NCBI GenBank assembly: GCA_019009955.1
Contig: CM032233.1
Span: forward strand, 17,169,001-17,233,000
Direction of reading: 5' to 3'
Length of the DNA stretch: 64,000 nucleotides
DNA from: Riptortus pedestris
Taxonomy: Eukaryota; Arthropoda; Insecta; Hemiptera; Alydidae
Positions 43,638 to 55,582 of this stretch are shown piece by piece. The notes below the pieces were generated by a model. The model was not told the DNA's origin and ran no database searches. It saw only the letters and a program-made list of their open reading frames with translations. Positions within the stretch are counted from its first letter, which is position 1, and each line of letters starts with the position of its first letter. The translations under genes were made by a program, and so were the position numbers.

Positions 43638-45565
43638 GTAACCTCTGTCTGTACATTGATTTTTTTCGCGAAATTTCACGATAACTTTTCGTTTCACATG
43701 TCATAGACACCATATCTGCATTTTGTTTCTTTGGTGTATGTTTGTTTGTTTGTTTGTTACCTTTTCACGAATAAACGGCTGAACAGAATTTAATGAAACT
43801 TAGTATGTATATAGACTACTATCCCAGCTTAGATTTTAGTCTATATTAATATCCTCTGAGACGAACAGGAGTGGGGGTTATAAGGGAAGCCTGAAATTAA
43901 AAATAGTGATATTTCGTTTCCTATTGGTTTTTCCGCAAATGTAAACATAACAAAAGTTGTTTATTTTGTTGTTTAGAGTAACTTTTGTAATATTCATTTT
44001 TGACTTTTAACGAAGTATATACTATAAACTAAAGCGGGAGTCAACTATTTTATTGGGCGCTAACGATTAAACCGAACTTAAAAAAACTCGGTATGTCAAT
44101 TAGCATTAATTCTCCCATGATTATAAGCTATATTAAAATTTTTAGGTTCGAACGGGAGTGGGAGTTATAAGGGAGGCCTGAAGTAAAAATTCACGATATT
44201 TCATTTTCTATTTGTTTTTCGGCAAAGGTGCACAAAACAAAAGTTGTTTACTTTGTTATTTAGAGCAACTTTTGTTTCATTCACTTATGTCGTAAAATGA
44301 AGTAAATACGGGATATAAGCTAAATCTATAGCGGGAGTCGACGATTTTATTAGTACTTATTTAAATAAGTTTATAACACTTAAGTGTTTTTAATATAGGC
44401 ATATTATGACAAATGATGTTATGTTTTAGCCTTATCTATTTCGATTATTTAGTTCTAAGTATGATTCGGATTAGTGAGGTTATAAATCTCCCCCCCCCTC
44501 ATTTATTTATTTCCCCTAGAAAATAACTTTATTATTTATTTCCAATAGAAATTTAAACTATAAGAGCATTTCCATTATTTAATTTGTATAATGTATAATT
44601 AAAAAAAAATCGTGCTGAATTTCCTCAAGGAGTGATAGGGGAAGTAGTAGGGAATCAAACTCTTTGATTTTGGTTATATACTATCTTATTTCTGATATCT
44701 TCATGTTATTGAAACAAATATGTACTATCATAACAATTAAACGTTAATGTCATTATGACAAAAGATAATATGCGTTTAAACTCGATATGATTGTTTAAAG
44801 TATTACTTAAGTTGCAAGGACGGCTAAGATTTCTTCCACTCGACTAGCTCTTTGAATATAAATGAAATTATTTTTAGGGTAACACTATTATTTAATTCCA
44901 CCAGGTAGATAAATTATTACAATAATATTTTGAATCAATAATTTAAGGAGAAAAATGTTGATAACTCTAATGCGAGAGCGGAAATAGACTCCAGGCTAAT
45001 AAAGCTAATTGAGTTTACTTATTTCCTGAATTAACTTAATTGAGTTTACTTATTTCCTGTGCTTAGCCAGATCGCCAGAATCGCCAACATGCGGGTGCTC
45101 CTGTATAAATAAATAAAAAAATTATTTCCTGTAAAATGCTGGTACTACGGGAAGTGATTTCCACTGAGATCTACTGTTACGAATATAAACTTACGTGCTA
45201 AACTATGCTTAAACTATATGTGCTCAGATTTAAATTGAAGTATAATTATAAGATATATTTTAAAATTAAAGTTCATTATAGATGATAATAATTATAATAA
45301 ATGCTATTCATGAAATGGTTTGAATTATTTTAAAATAGTAACAAGTGTAGAGGGATAGATTAGGAACACATTTTTATTTATTCTTCATAATTAAAATTTC
45401 TATTTTATAAATACCCAAAATTTACCTATAGGTTTGGTTATTTCGGAAAAACATTACGTCGTGGAGTGAAGTGTATTTGTACACATTGAAGTCGTGCTAT
45501 AAGAATACCATCATTAATTAGTCAGTCAACAATGATTTCCCGGGCATCGCCGGGTACCTTAGCTA

Positions 45566-45568
<3 letters not shown>
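43632..45568 (-). mobile_element. family A, full-length reverse copy (1.94 kb)
   Basis: AAAATTGTAACCTCTGTCTG to CCCGGGCATCGCCGGGTACC. It has the 207-2385 subtype 5' region and two internal units. A short direct repeat AATTGAGTTTACTTATTTCC occurs twice near 45010-45060. Confidence 0.88.

Positions 45569-45613
<45 letters not shown>
45568..45613. repeat. (TA)n between family A copies
   Basis: Pure TA tract. Confidence 0.97.
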
Positions 45614-45621
<8 letters not shown>

Positions 45622-46632
45622 GTAACCTCTGTCTGTACATTGATTTTTTTCGCGAAATTTCACGATAACTTTTCGTTTCACATGTCATAGACACAAAAAC
45701 TGCATTTTGTTTCTTTCGTGTATGTTTGTTTGTTTGTTACCTTTTCACGCATAAACGGCTGAACCGAATTTTATGAAACTTGGTATGTATATTACTACTA
45801 AACCAACTTAGACTTTAGGCTATATTAATTTTCTCTGAGACGAACAGGAGTGGGGGTTATAAGGGAAGCCTGAAATTAAAAACAGCGATATTTCGTTTTC
45901 TATTGGTTTTTAGGTAAATATGCACATAACAAAAGTTGTTTATTTTGTTATTTAGAGTAACTTTTGTTATATACACTTTTGTCGTATACCGAAGTTTAAA
46001 TGCGTTATATGCTAAAAATTATAGCGGGAGTCAACAATATTATTTGCAAAAAAAGACTCAACCGAACTAAATAAAACTCGGTATGTGTATTAGCAGTGAG
46101 GTCTTCATTAAAATAAGCAATACCAACATTTCTATGGACGGGCAGGAGTGGGGGTTGTAAGGGAAGCCTGAAATTAAAAATAGCGATATTTCGTTTCCTA
46201 TTGGTTTTTCCGCAAATATAAACATAACAAAAGTTGTTTATTTTGTTATTTGGAGTAACTTTTGTTATATACACTTTTGTCGTATACCTAAGTATAAATG
46301 AGTTATACGTTAAAACTTTAGCGGGCACTAACGGCTGAACCGAACTTAACAAAACTCGGTATGTCAATTAGCATTAATTCTTCCATGATTATAAGTTATA
46401 TTAAAATTTTTAGGTTGGAACGGGAGGGGGGTTAAAAGGGAGGCCTGAAATAAAAATTCACCATATTTACATGTATAAGAGACGGGAAATATGACGGGAC
46501 TGTGAAGCCTTATCGAACAAATAATTCTATTATTAGCAAATCCACGCCAAAGATGGGTATCAATCCTAAACACTGGGACGGGTAAATGTCAAAATATTGT
46601 GCAATGTAAAGCTAAAAAAAACCCGGGGGGTA
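45614..46632 (-). mobile_element. family A, reverse copy, hairpin end decayed
   Basis: AAAATTGTAACCTCTGTCTG, two internal units, GGGACGGGTAAATGTCAAAA, ending AAAACCCGGGGGGTATATA. Confidence 0.85.
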
Positions 46633-46645
46633 TATATATATATAT

Positions 46646-46765
46646 AATTTTGAACAGAACTCATTTTCGTCATCTCCAGGGTAGGATCGATGAAACTTTG
46701 ATGCAATTTGTCAAAACTCGCGTCATGAATACGACCTTAATAGCCTTAAGGGAAATCTGCTAAAA
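46646..46765 (-). mobile_element. family H, reverse H5 module (5' half of a split element)
   Basis: TTTTGAACAGAACTCATTTT, TCGTCATCTCCAGGGTAGGA, AAGGGAAATCTGCTAAAA. It is preceded by TA. Its H3 partner in the same orientation is at 35946-36735. Confidence 0.82.
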
Positions 46766-47086
46766 GAATTTCACTTGACGAGACTATTATCATCAGCCAA
46801 AAGAGTCAATCGGAAACTGTTACGTAGCCAATCCTTTCGGAAATGTAAAATTCTATAGCATTGTACATTTTCGTAATTCTAATTCGGAAATAAAAGACAG
46901 TTACTCGAATTATTCTTTTTACAACCTACCCAGCTTATCCTACATTAATAATGAGCCAGTATGCCACAAAATGTCCTATTCCAAACTTAAATAGGCAGTG
47001 AATACTAGAATATTTACTGTTTGGGATGATTAGATACAGGGCAAGATGTTACGTTATCAATTAACATTCTATGCTCTAGAGACCCC
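46766..47086. other. unassigned stretch
   Basis: No recognised content. Confidence 0.4.
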
Positions 47087-47402
47087 ATTTTAGCAGACTA
47101 TTGAGGTTGTACTCATTACGCAATATTCGAAACAATTCTTCAAATGTCCTTGGATCCAACCCAGAAAATGACGAAAATGAGACCCGTGCAAACTATATGT
47201 CTATATATATATATATAGATATGTGTGTGTGTGAGTGTGCGTGCGTCTGTCTATCCGTTGATGCGGTCACAATTTTTATGTAATCGTTACCGAACTCAAT
47301 ATGCAAAAATTACATGTAAAACTAAAGATCAAGTTCGTTAACGGTTGAAGTCAGACCAGTTGGGGAGGGGAGATTAAAGTGGGAATGTCGAAAATTTTCG
47401 AC
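47087..47402 (+). mobile_element. family H, forward copy, 3' truncated
   Basis: TTTTAGCAGACTATTGAGGT (palindrome half deleted), GACCCGTGCAAACTATATG, a TA/TG core, then GTTGATGCGGTCACAATTTT up to GAATGTCGAAAATTTT, where another H copy begins. Confidence 0.75.
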
Positions 47403-48318
47403 GACTCATGACGGAATTTTCGAAATTTTTCTTCAAATGTCCATCGATCCTACCTAGTAGATGACGAAAATGAGGTCCGTTCAAAACTGTATATACAATA
47501 TATCTATCTATCTATATAATTGTCTGTTACCGCTCTAGCGGTCGCAATTTTTGTTTGATCGTTACCAAACTCGATATTTAGTCGTTTTATGTAAAACGAA
47601 AGATCAAGTTCGTTAACTGCTGAAATCGGACCAGTGGGAAGGGGGGTTTAGAGGAGAGGATTTTCAAAAATTCGAAATATCTCCGTTATTATGCATCGGA
47701 TCGAAAAATTGTATATAGCCAATCTTATTGCAAATTAAATTTACTATAATTATTTTTATATACGTTTATTCCCTATCTTGAATATTAACCGTGATATTTG
47801 CATTTTCCAGTTTTCAGCAAACCGCCACTTCTACTTATGTTACGTAATCAATACTCTGGTACATAATAAAACACATTATTGGAAGTTTAAATACCAAAAA
47901 TTGTATTCAAGAGACCCTTATTATACGAGATATATGCAAATATTTCCTGGTGGTTCCCCCCCCCCCATCTTAATGCTTTGGACTACTAAAATTTTATTGA
48001 TTGAGATAACAATTATTCTTACTCATTATTAATTACAGTACTAGATATAGTTAATAGTTCTCAATAAAATTAATGTGTTATATTCTGATATATTTCAGTA
48101 ATTGTTTTTCTTTCCGGTGTGAGGCGGGCCGACCAGTTTGTTTACATTTCTAACCTAACGCTTCCTGTCGGCAGGTTATTGAAATTGGATGAAACATTTC
48201 TTATTTCCGTTTGTATTTATTCACGGTGTTGTTGTGTTACCAGTATGTATATATATCTATTACTGAACTTCACGAGGGAAATCTGCTTAGTTTACGTAGC
48301 CCCTGCGTGACGGACTTT
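47403..48318 (+). mobile_element. family H, forward copy, H5 tip missing
   Basis: CGACTCATGACGGAATTTTC, CCATCGATCCTACC, GAGGTCCGTTCAAAA, a TATC-type core, full H3 to GTAGCCCCTGCGTGACGGAC. Confidence 0.85.
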
Positions 48319-48857
48319 TTATGTCTCTTTAATACTAACCGAGATATTTTCATTTTTTAGTTTTAAGCATTCAATAAACCCAATTGGAATCGGATCAATG
48401 AGGGAGGTGTGTTTAGAGGAGGGAAATATTTGAAAATTTGAAATATCTTTGTTTCTATGAAATGGACCGATAGGACCAATCTTATTAAACATTTGATGCT
48501 CTACAGTTACTGTTCTATATAGTTTCTCTTAACTCAGTAATGGAAAGGAAGTTAGTTTCTTGATTTAAGCCTTCAGTAAACCCCCACTCCAACTCATGTC
48601 ACATTTATAAGCTGATATATCGTGAACCACATTATTCGATGCTTAAATACGAAATATCATCTTCTCTGAAGGTTTGCCGTGTGAGATTCAAGCCAATACG
48701 TAGTGCTATGACGTCATTAATTAAGAGTTTCCAGTTTTTGCTCTTAATGACTCCATATTTAAACGATTCATACACACCCGCAATGTTCATATTCCTTAAT
48801 GGCTGAATTCGGACTATGAACAGGGGGAGATGTTTAGAGGGAGGCGTTTAGGAAGGA
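48319..48857 (+). mobile_element. family H, H3b internal region
   Basis: CCGAGATATTTTCATTTTTT, AAACCCCCACTCCAACTCAT, TATATCGTGAACCACATTAT and GATTCAAGCCAATACG; a second start-like block CATATTCCTTAATGGCTGAA follows. Confidence 0.6.
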
Positions 48858-49110
48858 TTCTATTTATTTTGTACATGGAGATGTTTAGGAAGGATTTAAT
48901 TTATTTTGTACATTTGTAAAAGTTAGCTGTGTAAACATTTTAATATTTATTTAATTTTGTAAAATTATATCCTAACATGTTAAAATATGAATCGCCATTG
49001 TAGCGGCATGGCCCTATTTATTTTGTACTCTTGTAACATTTAGCTTTGTAAAAATGTTAATATTTATTTAATTTTGTAAAATTATATTCAAACACGTTAA
49101 AAGATGAAGG
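48858..49110 (+). mobile_element. LINE 3' tail with tandem units of about 120 bp
   Basis: TATTTATTTTGTACATTTGT, AATATTTATTTAATTTTGTA and TGAATCGCCATTGTAGCGGC, with a second diverged unit. The same double unit is at 61968-62212, there downstream of a LINE C-terminus. Confidence 0.65.
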
Positions 49111-49111
49111 A

Positions 49112-49639
49112 GGCATTAGGATAAGGAAGGCATTAGTGATAATTCACATACTGAGTTTGGTTTAGTTCGGTTGGGTCTTTTATGCCAAATAAAATTGGGA
49201 CTTTCGCTATAGTTATTAGCGTATAACTCATTTATACTTCCGTATACGGCAAAAGTGCATATAACAAAAGTTACTCTAAATTACAAAATAAACAACTTTT
49301 GTTATAAGCATATTTGCTGAAAAAGCAATAGGAAACGAAATATCGCTATTTTTAATTTCAGGCCTCCCTTATAACCCCCACTCCTGTTTGTCTTAGAGAA
49401 TATTAATATAGCCTAAAGTCTAAGTTGGGCTAGTAGTAATATACATACCAAGCTTCATAAAATTCGGTTCAGCCGTTTATGCGTGAAAAGGTAACAAACA
49501 AACAAACAAACAAACAAACAAACAAACAAACATACACGAAAGAAACAAAATGCAGTTATGGTGTCTATGACGTGTGAAACGAAAAGTTATCGTGAAATTT
49601 CGCAAAAAAAATCAATGTACAGACAGAGGTTACAATTTT
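49112..49639 (+). mobile_element. family A, 3' end
   Basis: One internal unit, an (AAAC)n tract and ACAGAGGTTACAATTTTATC. Confidence 0.85.
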
Positions 49640-49652
49640 ATCTATCTATATA

Positions 49653-49654
<2 letters not shown>

Positions 49655-49708
<54 letters not shown>
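49655..49708. repeat. (TA)n microsatellite
   Basis: Between the family A 3' end and the H3 start, with TATC variants before it. Confidence 0.97.
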
Positions 49709-49713
<5 letters not shown>

Positions 49714-50394
49714 CCTGTTAAACGCGTCTAGCGGTCCGCAATCTTTTGTTTGATCGTTACCAATACTCCGATATTTTAAAACGTTTTTATGCAAGAAGAC
49801 CAAATCATGTTCGTTAATGGCTGAAATCGGACAAAGTGGGAGGGGGGGGTTTAGAGGGGGGATTTTCGAAAAGTCGAAATATCTCCGTTACCATACGTCG
49901 GATCAAAATATTGTATATTATTATTATTATTATTTATTAACGTCCACTTTTTGCAACTAAGGCTAATTGGGACGGGTTATCTACAGGTTAGCACCCTTTT
50001 CTTGCCAGGGTGGGATGTTATTTAATGAATTTCATCACTAAATAATTTCCTTTTCCCAGGCGAGAATCGAACTCGTTACTCTAGTTTTATCATGTGAGAT
50101 AAAGGTCAACGCTTTAACTCACATGGCTAACCTGAGCCCCAAAAAAATTGTATAGAACTAATCTTATTGCAAATTAAATTTACTATAAATATTGTTCTAT
50201 ACATTTATTTATTATCTTGAATATTAACGGAGATATTTGCATTTTTATTAAATTTGGGCCGATAACGGATGACTGTTTCCCGCCAAAAGCTAGTTCGGCC
50301 CTATGCCGCAACTGTTCGGCTTCGTATGGAGATTTCTCTATTGTAAAACTTCACGTGGGAAATCTGCCTTTTTTATCACGTGTGACGGACTTTT
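49709..50394 (+). mobile_element. family H, H3-short module with nested SINE
   Basis: Begins TTTGTCCTGTTAAACGCGTC (many single-base insertions in the first 110 bp) and ends GATTTCTCTATTGTAAAACT, CACGTGGGAAATCTGCC with a damaged hairpin. It is split by the SINE at 49918-50141. Confidence 0.8.
49918..50141 (-). mobile_element. tRNA-derived SINE, full length, about 224 bp
   Basis: The minus strand opens GGGGCTCAGGTTAGCCATGT. It has a pol III A-box-like TTAGCCATGTGAGTTAAAGC and B-box GAGTTCGATTCTC, a body with AACCCGTCCCAATTAGCC and a tail of ATA units. Flanking 13 bp repeats (49905-49917 and 50142-50154, one mismatch) mark the target duplication inside H3. Confidence 0.88.
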
Positions 50395-50759
50395 TATATC
50401 TGCCGGGGAAGGTTCTTTTCACAGTCGAACAATCGGAATTACTGTCGACAATTGCCCTAGCTCTTTGCTGGGTCAGTTTCTAGAATGTTCAAGAATGGCA
50501 AGAACAGGACATGTCCAACAAGCTCATTTTGTGCTTCCAACAATAATAATACTATCTATTCGATTCGACCTTATTTACATTTAATTCGCCTTTTCAATAA
50601 CATGATTAACAATTCACAAACTTTAGATTATTGTTTGTTAACGTGGTCCGAGATTAGATTCGGGTGCGTAATCTTACCAGCTCTTTACCATTTGACCGCA
50701 ATGTACAACATGGGCCAAAATATATAAAAGTCTTTATATATTATATTTATAAAAGTTTT
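50395..50759. other. unassigned stretch with an 80-codon frame
   Basis: A true-ATG frame at 50485-50727 reads MFKNGKNRTCPTSSFCASNN and contains IRPYLHLIRLFNNMINN. I recognise no family. Its position between repeats and ordinary length make it doubtful. Confidence 0.25.
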
Positions 50760-51322
50760 TGCATTTATATCAAAAATTAAAAGTTCAATGAGTAAAATAT
50801 TTGGTATTTAAGCATCAAATAAAATGCTTCATAACATAATAGAATATTGTTAATATGAGATGAGCAGGAGTGGGGGTTTACTGAAGACCGAAAACTAAAA
50901 AAATGCAATTATCTCAGTTAATAATCAAGATAGTGAAAAAATGTACATAACAACATTTACAGAAAATTAAATTTGCATTAAGATTAATTCTATACAATGT
51001 TTCGATCTGACGCATAATAACGGAGATATTAAGATATTTAGAAATTCTCCCCATCTAAAACCCCCCTTCCCCTTGTCCGATTTCAGCCGTTAACGAACTT
51101 GATCTGTATTTTTGTATAAAATGATTATATATCAAGTTTGGTAAAGATAAAACAAAAATAGCGACCGCTAGAGCGGTAACAGACAATATATATATACACA
51201 CAGTTTTGAACAGACCTCATTTTCGTCATCTCCTGGGTAGGATCGATTGACATTTGAAAAAAAATTTCGAAAATCGCGTCATGAGTACGACCTCAACCTC
51301 CCTTAAGGGAGATCTGCTACAA
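50760..51322 (-). mobile_element. family H, reverse H3b copy with H5
   Basis: GAGCAGGAGTGGGGGTTTAC, poly-C block, TAGCGACCGCTAGAGCGGTA, a short TA/CA core, TTTTGAACAGACCTCATTTT and the H5 tip TCCCTTAAGGGAGATCTGCT. The terminal hairpin end is missing. Confidence 0.8.
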
Positions 51323-51727
51323 CGCCGTTTTTTCACTTAGTCAAACGGTTCTTCTTATTATTATTATTATTTATTAACGTCCACTTTTTGCAACTTAGGC
51401 TAATCGGGACGGGTTAGCTACAGGCTACCACCCTTTTCTAGCCAGGGTGGGATTTTGGGACGTTATTTAATGATCAAACGGTTCTACTTAGGAATTAATG
51501 AAAATGAACAAACACACACACATTACACCAACTAATGATAACCGTTCTTTAAGATTAGGATAGGGGATACTGAACTCCCTAGAATATCCCTAATCCTTGG
51601 TATGGAACAAAGCCTCCTTTTAAAATACTTCTTTTTGTAAAATAGTTTAAAATGGGGACCTTGATACTTTGAGTGCACTAACAAATAAGCCTAAAACAAA
51701 TTGGTATATTCTACCAATAGACCTATA
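51321..51727. repeat. duplicated segment, copy 2 (partner 34158-34480)
   Basis: Same sequence as 34158-34480 with a SINE insertion at 51353-51473. Both copies adjoin a reverse H5 tip, so duplication may have involved the H element. Confidence 0.85.
51353..51473 (-). mobile_element. tRNA-derived SINE, 5'-truncated, 121 bp
   Basis: Only the SINE body and ATA tail are present (TATTAACGTCCACTTTTTGC, CTAATCGGGACGGGTTAGCT); the tRNA head is missing. TCAAACGGTTCT flanks it at 51341-51352 and 51474-51485. The paralogue at 34177-34188 has one copy of the site and no SINE. Confidence 0.93.
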
Positions 51728-51728
51728 A

Positions 51729-52142
51729 AAAAAAGTCCGTCACGCAGGGGCTGCATAAACTAAGCAGATTTCCCACGTGAAGTTATACAATAGAGAAATC
51801 TCCATACGAGAGCCGAACAACTCGTCCGTTACACTTAATAAAAATGCAAATATCTTGATTAATATTCAAGATAGAGAATACATGTATATAAGAATATGTA
51901 TAGTAAATTTAATTTGTAATAAGATTGGTTCTATACAATTTTTTGATCCGACGTATGGTAACGGAGATATTCCGAATTTTCGAAAATCCCCCCTCTAAAC
52001 CCCCCCCCCTCCCACTGGTCGGATTTAAGCCATTAACGAACTTGATCATTCTTTTTGCGTACAACGTTTAAATATCGAGTTTGGTAACGATCAAACAGAA
52101 ATTGCGACCGCTAGAGCGTTAACAGACAAATATATATATATT

Positions 52143-52174
<32 letters not shown>

Positions 52175-52305
52175 ATTTTGAACGGACCTCATTTATTTTC
52201 GTCATCTCTTAGGTAGGATCGATGGACATTTGAAGACATTTTTCGAAAATCACGTCATGATTACGAGCTCAATAGCTTATTTCCCTGAAGGTAAATCTGC
52301 TAAAA
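51729..52305 (-). mobile_element. family H, full-length reverse H3-short copy (about 575 bp)
   Basis: AAAAAAAGTCCGTCACGCAG with hairpin variant, CACGTGAAGTTATACAATAG, poly-C block, TTGCGACCGCTAGAGCGTTA, TA core and H5 to GTAAATCTGCTAAAA. Confidence 0.88.
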
Positions 52306-52701
52306 TGGAGAATAAATGTATATAACAATATTTGTAGTACATATAATTTGCAATAAGATTTATTCCATACACTTTTTCGATCAGACATATAGTAACAGAG
52401 ATATTTCGAATTTTCAAAATTCTTCCCCTGTAAACACCTCCTCCCCGTGGTCCGATTTCAACCATTAACGATCTTGATCTTTGTTTTTACATAAAACGAC
52501 TATAGATCGAGTTTGGTAACATTCAAACAAAAATTGCGACCGCTAGGGCGGCAACAGACAAATGTATATATATAGTTTTGAATGGACCTTATTTTCGTCA
52601 TCTACTGGGTAGGATCGATGGACATTTGAAGAAAAATTTCGATATTTGCATCATGAGTACGACCTCAATAGCTGATTTCCCTTAAGGGAAATCTGCTAAA
52701 A
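52306..52701 (-). mobile_element. family H, reverse copy lacking the 3' terminus
   Basis: Starts inside H3 (GGAGAATAAATGTATATAAC) directly at the previous copy's H5 tip. Has a TA core and a perfect terminal palindrome half TTTCCCTTAAGGGAAATCTG. Confidence 0.85.
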
Positions 52702-52921
52702 ATGGTTTTCCAAAGGAAGACCCGTTACATGCACGCAGAAATTACAGTTTGCGTTTGAGAAACAATGGTTTTTCCCAGAGGCAAGGATTTATTCGTGCGC
52801 GACGACGTCAAACTGCGTAGGATGTCCTTCTCTATCTCCTCGAGCCGCTTTCCTCCTTTATGTACTCTTCAGTAAATATGATATTTAGTTCAGCTTATAA
52901 TTTCTTATAATTCCTGTTCTA
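52702..52921. other. unassigned stretch
   Basis: No recognised content. Confidence 0.4.
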
Positions 52922-53062
52922 TTAGCAGATTTCCCTTAAGAGAAATCAGCAATTGAGGTTGTACTCATGACGTGATTTTTGAAAAATTCCCTCAAATGTC
53001 CACCGATCCTACCCAGAAGATAACGAAAATGAGGTCCCTTCAAAATGATATATATATATAAA

Positions 53063-53270
53063 AACTGCTCAAAAGTGAATAGGGATATTGGCTGTTTTGT
53101 GGTATTTATGGGGCCTAGCATTTTTTTTTTTTTTAAATTATAAATATCATTAATATTTATTAGAAATTATTGTCTTTTCCCCCATAAAAAAGTAATTTAA
53201 TTAAGGTCGATTTAATCAAAATTAATAGGATAAGAAAAAAATAACCAATATCCCTATTCATTTTTGAGCA

Positions 53271-53272
<2 letters not shown>
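53063..53272. mobile_element. Tc1/mariner-type MITE, copy 2
   Basis: 210 bp, same terminal repeats as 28519-28724 with one mismatch at the left end. It is inserted at TA inside an H core. Confidence 0.88.

Positions 53273-53328
<56 letters not shown>
53272..53328. repeat. (TA)n core
   Basis: Remaining TA core after MITE insertion. Confidence 0.97.
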
Positions 53329-53331
<3 letters not shown>

Positions 53332-54004
53332 TGTTAACGCTCTAGCGGTCGCAATTTTAGTTTGATCGTTACCAAACTCGATATTTAATCGTTTTATGTT
53401 AAAAGAAAGATCACGTTTGGTAATGGCTGAAATCGGACCAGTGGGAGGGGGGTTAAGAGGGGGGTGTTTCAAAAAATCGAAATATCTCCGTTACTATACA
53501 TCATATCGAAAACTTGTAAAGAACCAGTTTTATTGCAAATTAAACGTACCATAAGTAGTGTAATATACATTTATTATCTATCTAGAATATTAACCGAGAT
53601 ATTTGTATTTTTCAGCCTTCAGCAAACCCCCCACTTTTACTCATGTCACATAAACAATACTCTGTTATGTGATAAACCAACTACTAAAATTCGGTTGATT
53701 GAGATAAAAATTATTCTGATCCATTATAAATTACAGTACTCATCATATATTATAGAGGTTTCAATAAAATTAATATTTTATATTCTGATATGTTTCAGTT
53801 ATTGTTTTTGTTTCCGGTGAGCCGTTGGCAGACCTGTTTGTTTTCATTTCAGGTGCTTCCCATCGTGAGGTTTCTTATTATTGTTTGTATTTATTCACTT
53901 GATGTTGACGGTGCTATTGTGTTTCCAGTATGTAGATTTATCTATTGTTAAACATCACGAGGGAAATCTGCTTATTTTATGCAGCCCCTGCGTGACGGAC
54001 GTTT

Positions 54005-54481
54005 TTTGAGACATTGGATTTAATAGTAATACTAATTGCACAATGGAGATGACTAATAAAGGGTGTCAAATAGAGGCACAAAAACACATGCACATATGTG
54101 TGAGTATGTAATTGAATACTGTATTTTATTGTTTTCTATTTCCCTTTACTGTAATTCTTCCCAAATTCCGAATACGTAACATCTAATGATGTCGACGTGA
54201 TACTTCTCAGCTCAATACTCTGATTAGTTAGGAGCATTAAAATAAAAGGCTGCATAAATGGGCTGGGAATGGATCAAATTACACGACACTCAGATAATGG
54301 CAAATTTCATCACATCAGTAATTCACTTCCGCTCGGTGAAAACCGACAAAGAACTGCTAGCGGTTGCAATAAAAAATGCTCCCAATACAAATCAGCTGAT
54401 TTAGAGCACCAAGAGTGGGTAAAACAAATTCATTTTGTATCTGTGCAATATTTCTATCAGTCAACATTTATAATGTCTTCT
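54005..54481. other. unassigned stretch
   Basis: No recognised repeat; the 82-codon frame at 54269 has no similarity I can name. Confidence 0.4.
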
Positions 54482-54627
54482 ATTAGCAGATTTCCGTTAC
54501 AGAAAATCTGCTACTGAACGTTACTCATGGCATGATTTTGAACAATTTCTTCAAATATACATCCATCCAACCCAGGAGATGACGTAAATGAGGTTCGTTC
54601 AAAATTATATATATATATATATATATA

Positions 54628-55220
54628 CACTCAACCGCAAAAAAAAACTGGACACTTCATTTTTGTCGTATTAAAAGCTAATTTTCAGCAATTTTCTTTA
54701 TGTGGGTATTCTACGAGTTTCTAGTTATTACAGAGAATTTAGAGTCTATGTCCATTGAACTAATCCCTTCAGGATTAGTAAACAATTAGATAAAACTCAG
54801 ATTAGATTTATTTGTCGTGAAGTTAATCTATTCTAAACTGTAAGTAGTTTTTCGCATATTTAAACATCTTTAATTATTAACCAAGCATTTTCTTTGATTA
54901 ATGTTTTATTTTTATTTCGGTCCAGAATACAGCTTACGTTACATTGCCGAAACGCTTGGGGTAGCGAAGTCTACAATTCACTGTAATAAAAATGAAGAAT
55001 AATTTTTTTTTAAATGTGTTAATTTATCTTTTTCTTTTTTTTTCTTTTGTATTTTTTTGTAAATAATCAATAAAAATTATTCACTTTTGGCAGATTTTGT
55101 TTAAATAACCTATAGATTAACCAATTATTTTAATTAAAAAGATTAATATACATATATATTAAGTATTTAACAAAATTATAAGACTAAATCTAAGTGTCCG
55201 GTTTTTTTTGCGGTTGAGTT
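54628..55220. mobile_element. Tc1/mariner-like element, 593 bp, internally deleted
   Basis: Terminal inverted repeats of about 30 bp (left CACTCAACCGCAAAAAAAAA, right TTTTTTTTGCGGTTGAGTT), flanked by TA. A transposase N-terminal fragment survives at 54928-54999; the DDE/D catalytic part is deleted. Confidence 0.88.
54928..54999 (+). pseudogene. transposase helix-turn-helix remnant
   Basis: The + frame reads YSLRYIAETLGVAKSTIH before breaking up at a stop 18 bases later. The pattern xxIAxxLGVxxSTIxx is the DNA-binding helix-turn-helix at the N-terminus of Tc1/mariner or pogo-like transposases. Its position inside the terminal repeats supports that origin. Confidence 0.7.
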
Positions 55221-55295
55221 TATATATATATATATAGATATATATATATATATATATATATATAGATATATATATATTCTTATACATATAAACAT
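55221..55295. repeat. (TA)n core remainder
   Basis: TA tract with GA interruptions between the mariner-like element and the H3 start. Confidence 0.93.
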
Positions 55296-55358
55296 ATTTG
55301 TCTGTTAACGCTCTAGCGGTCGCAATTTTTGTATGATCGCTACCAAACTCGATATTTA

Positions 55359-55582
55359 GGAGCTGAGGTTGGCCGTGCGAGTTAAGGCGTTGGTCTTAAT
55401 CTTGCATGGTAGACCTAGAGTGGCGGGTTCGATTCCCGCTCTGGGCAGTAGACATTTATTTAGTGACGGACTCATTAAATAAACTCCTTGGGTCATTCCC
55501 CCAAGTGGGAATCGGGGCTGGTAGATAACCCGTCCCGATTAGCCATAGTAGCATAAAGTGGACGTCAATAATAATAAACAAA
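55359..55582 (+). mobile_element. tRNA-derived SINE, full length, 224 bp
   Basis: GGAGCTGAGGTTGGCCGTGC head with A-box-like GGCCGTGCGAGTTAAGGCG and B-box GGGTTCGATTCCC, body with GGTAGATAACCCGTCCCGAT, tail of AATA units. AAACTCGATATTTA is duplicated at 55345-55358 and 55583-55596. The head resembles a leucine- or serine-type tRNA but does not fold as a functional tRNA gene on inspection. Confidence 0.93.

Larger units (their letters stand above)
52922..54004 (+). mobile_element. family H, full-length copy with a MITE in its TA core
   Basis: H5 from TTAGCAGATTTCCCTTAAGA to GAGGTCCCTTCAAAATG. The core holds the mariner-type MITE 53063-53272 and a TA tract to 53328. H3 ends GCAGCCCCTGCGTGACGGAC. 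About 150 bp of H3 is deleted near 53680. Confidence 0.88.

Noticed and set aside
50485..50727. 80-codon ATG frame as a gene
   Set aside because: Length is ordinary for AT-rich DNA and no motif or splice signal supports it.
55359..55450. A functional tRNA gene
   Set aside because: The tRNA-like head belongs to a SINE with a body, an ATA tail and a target duplication; two diverged relatives exist in the window.
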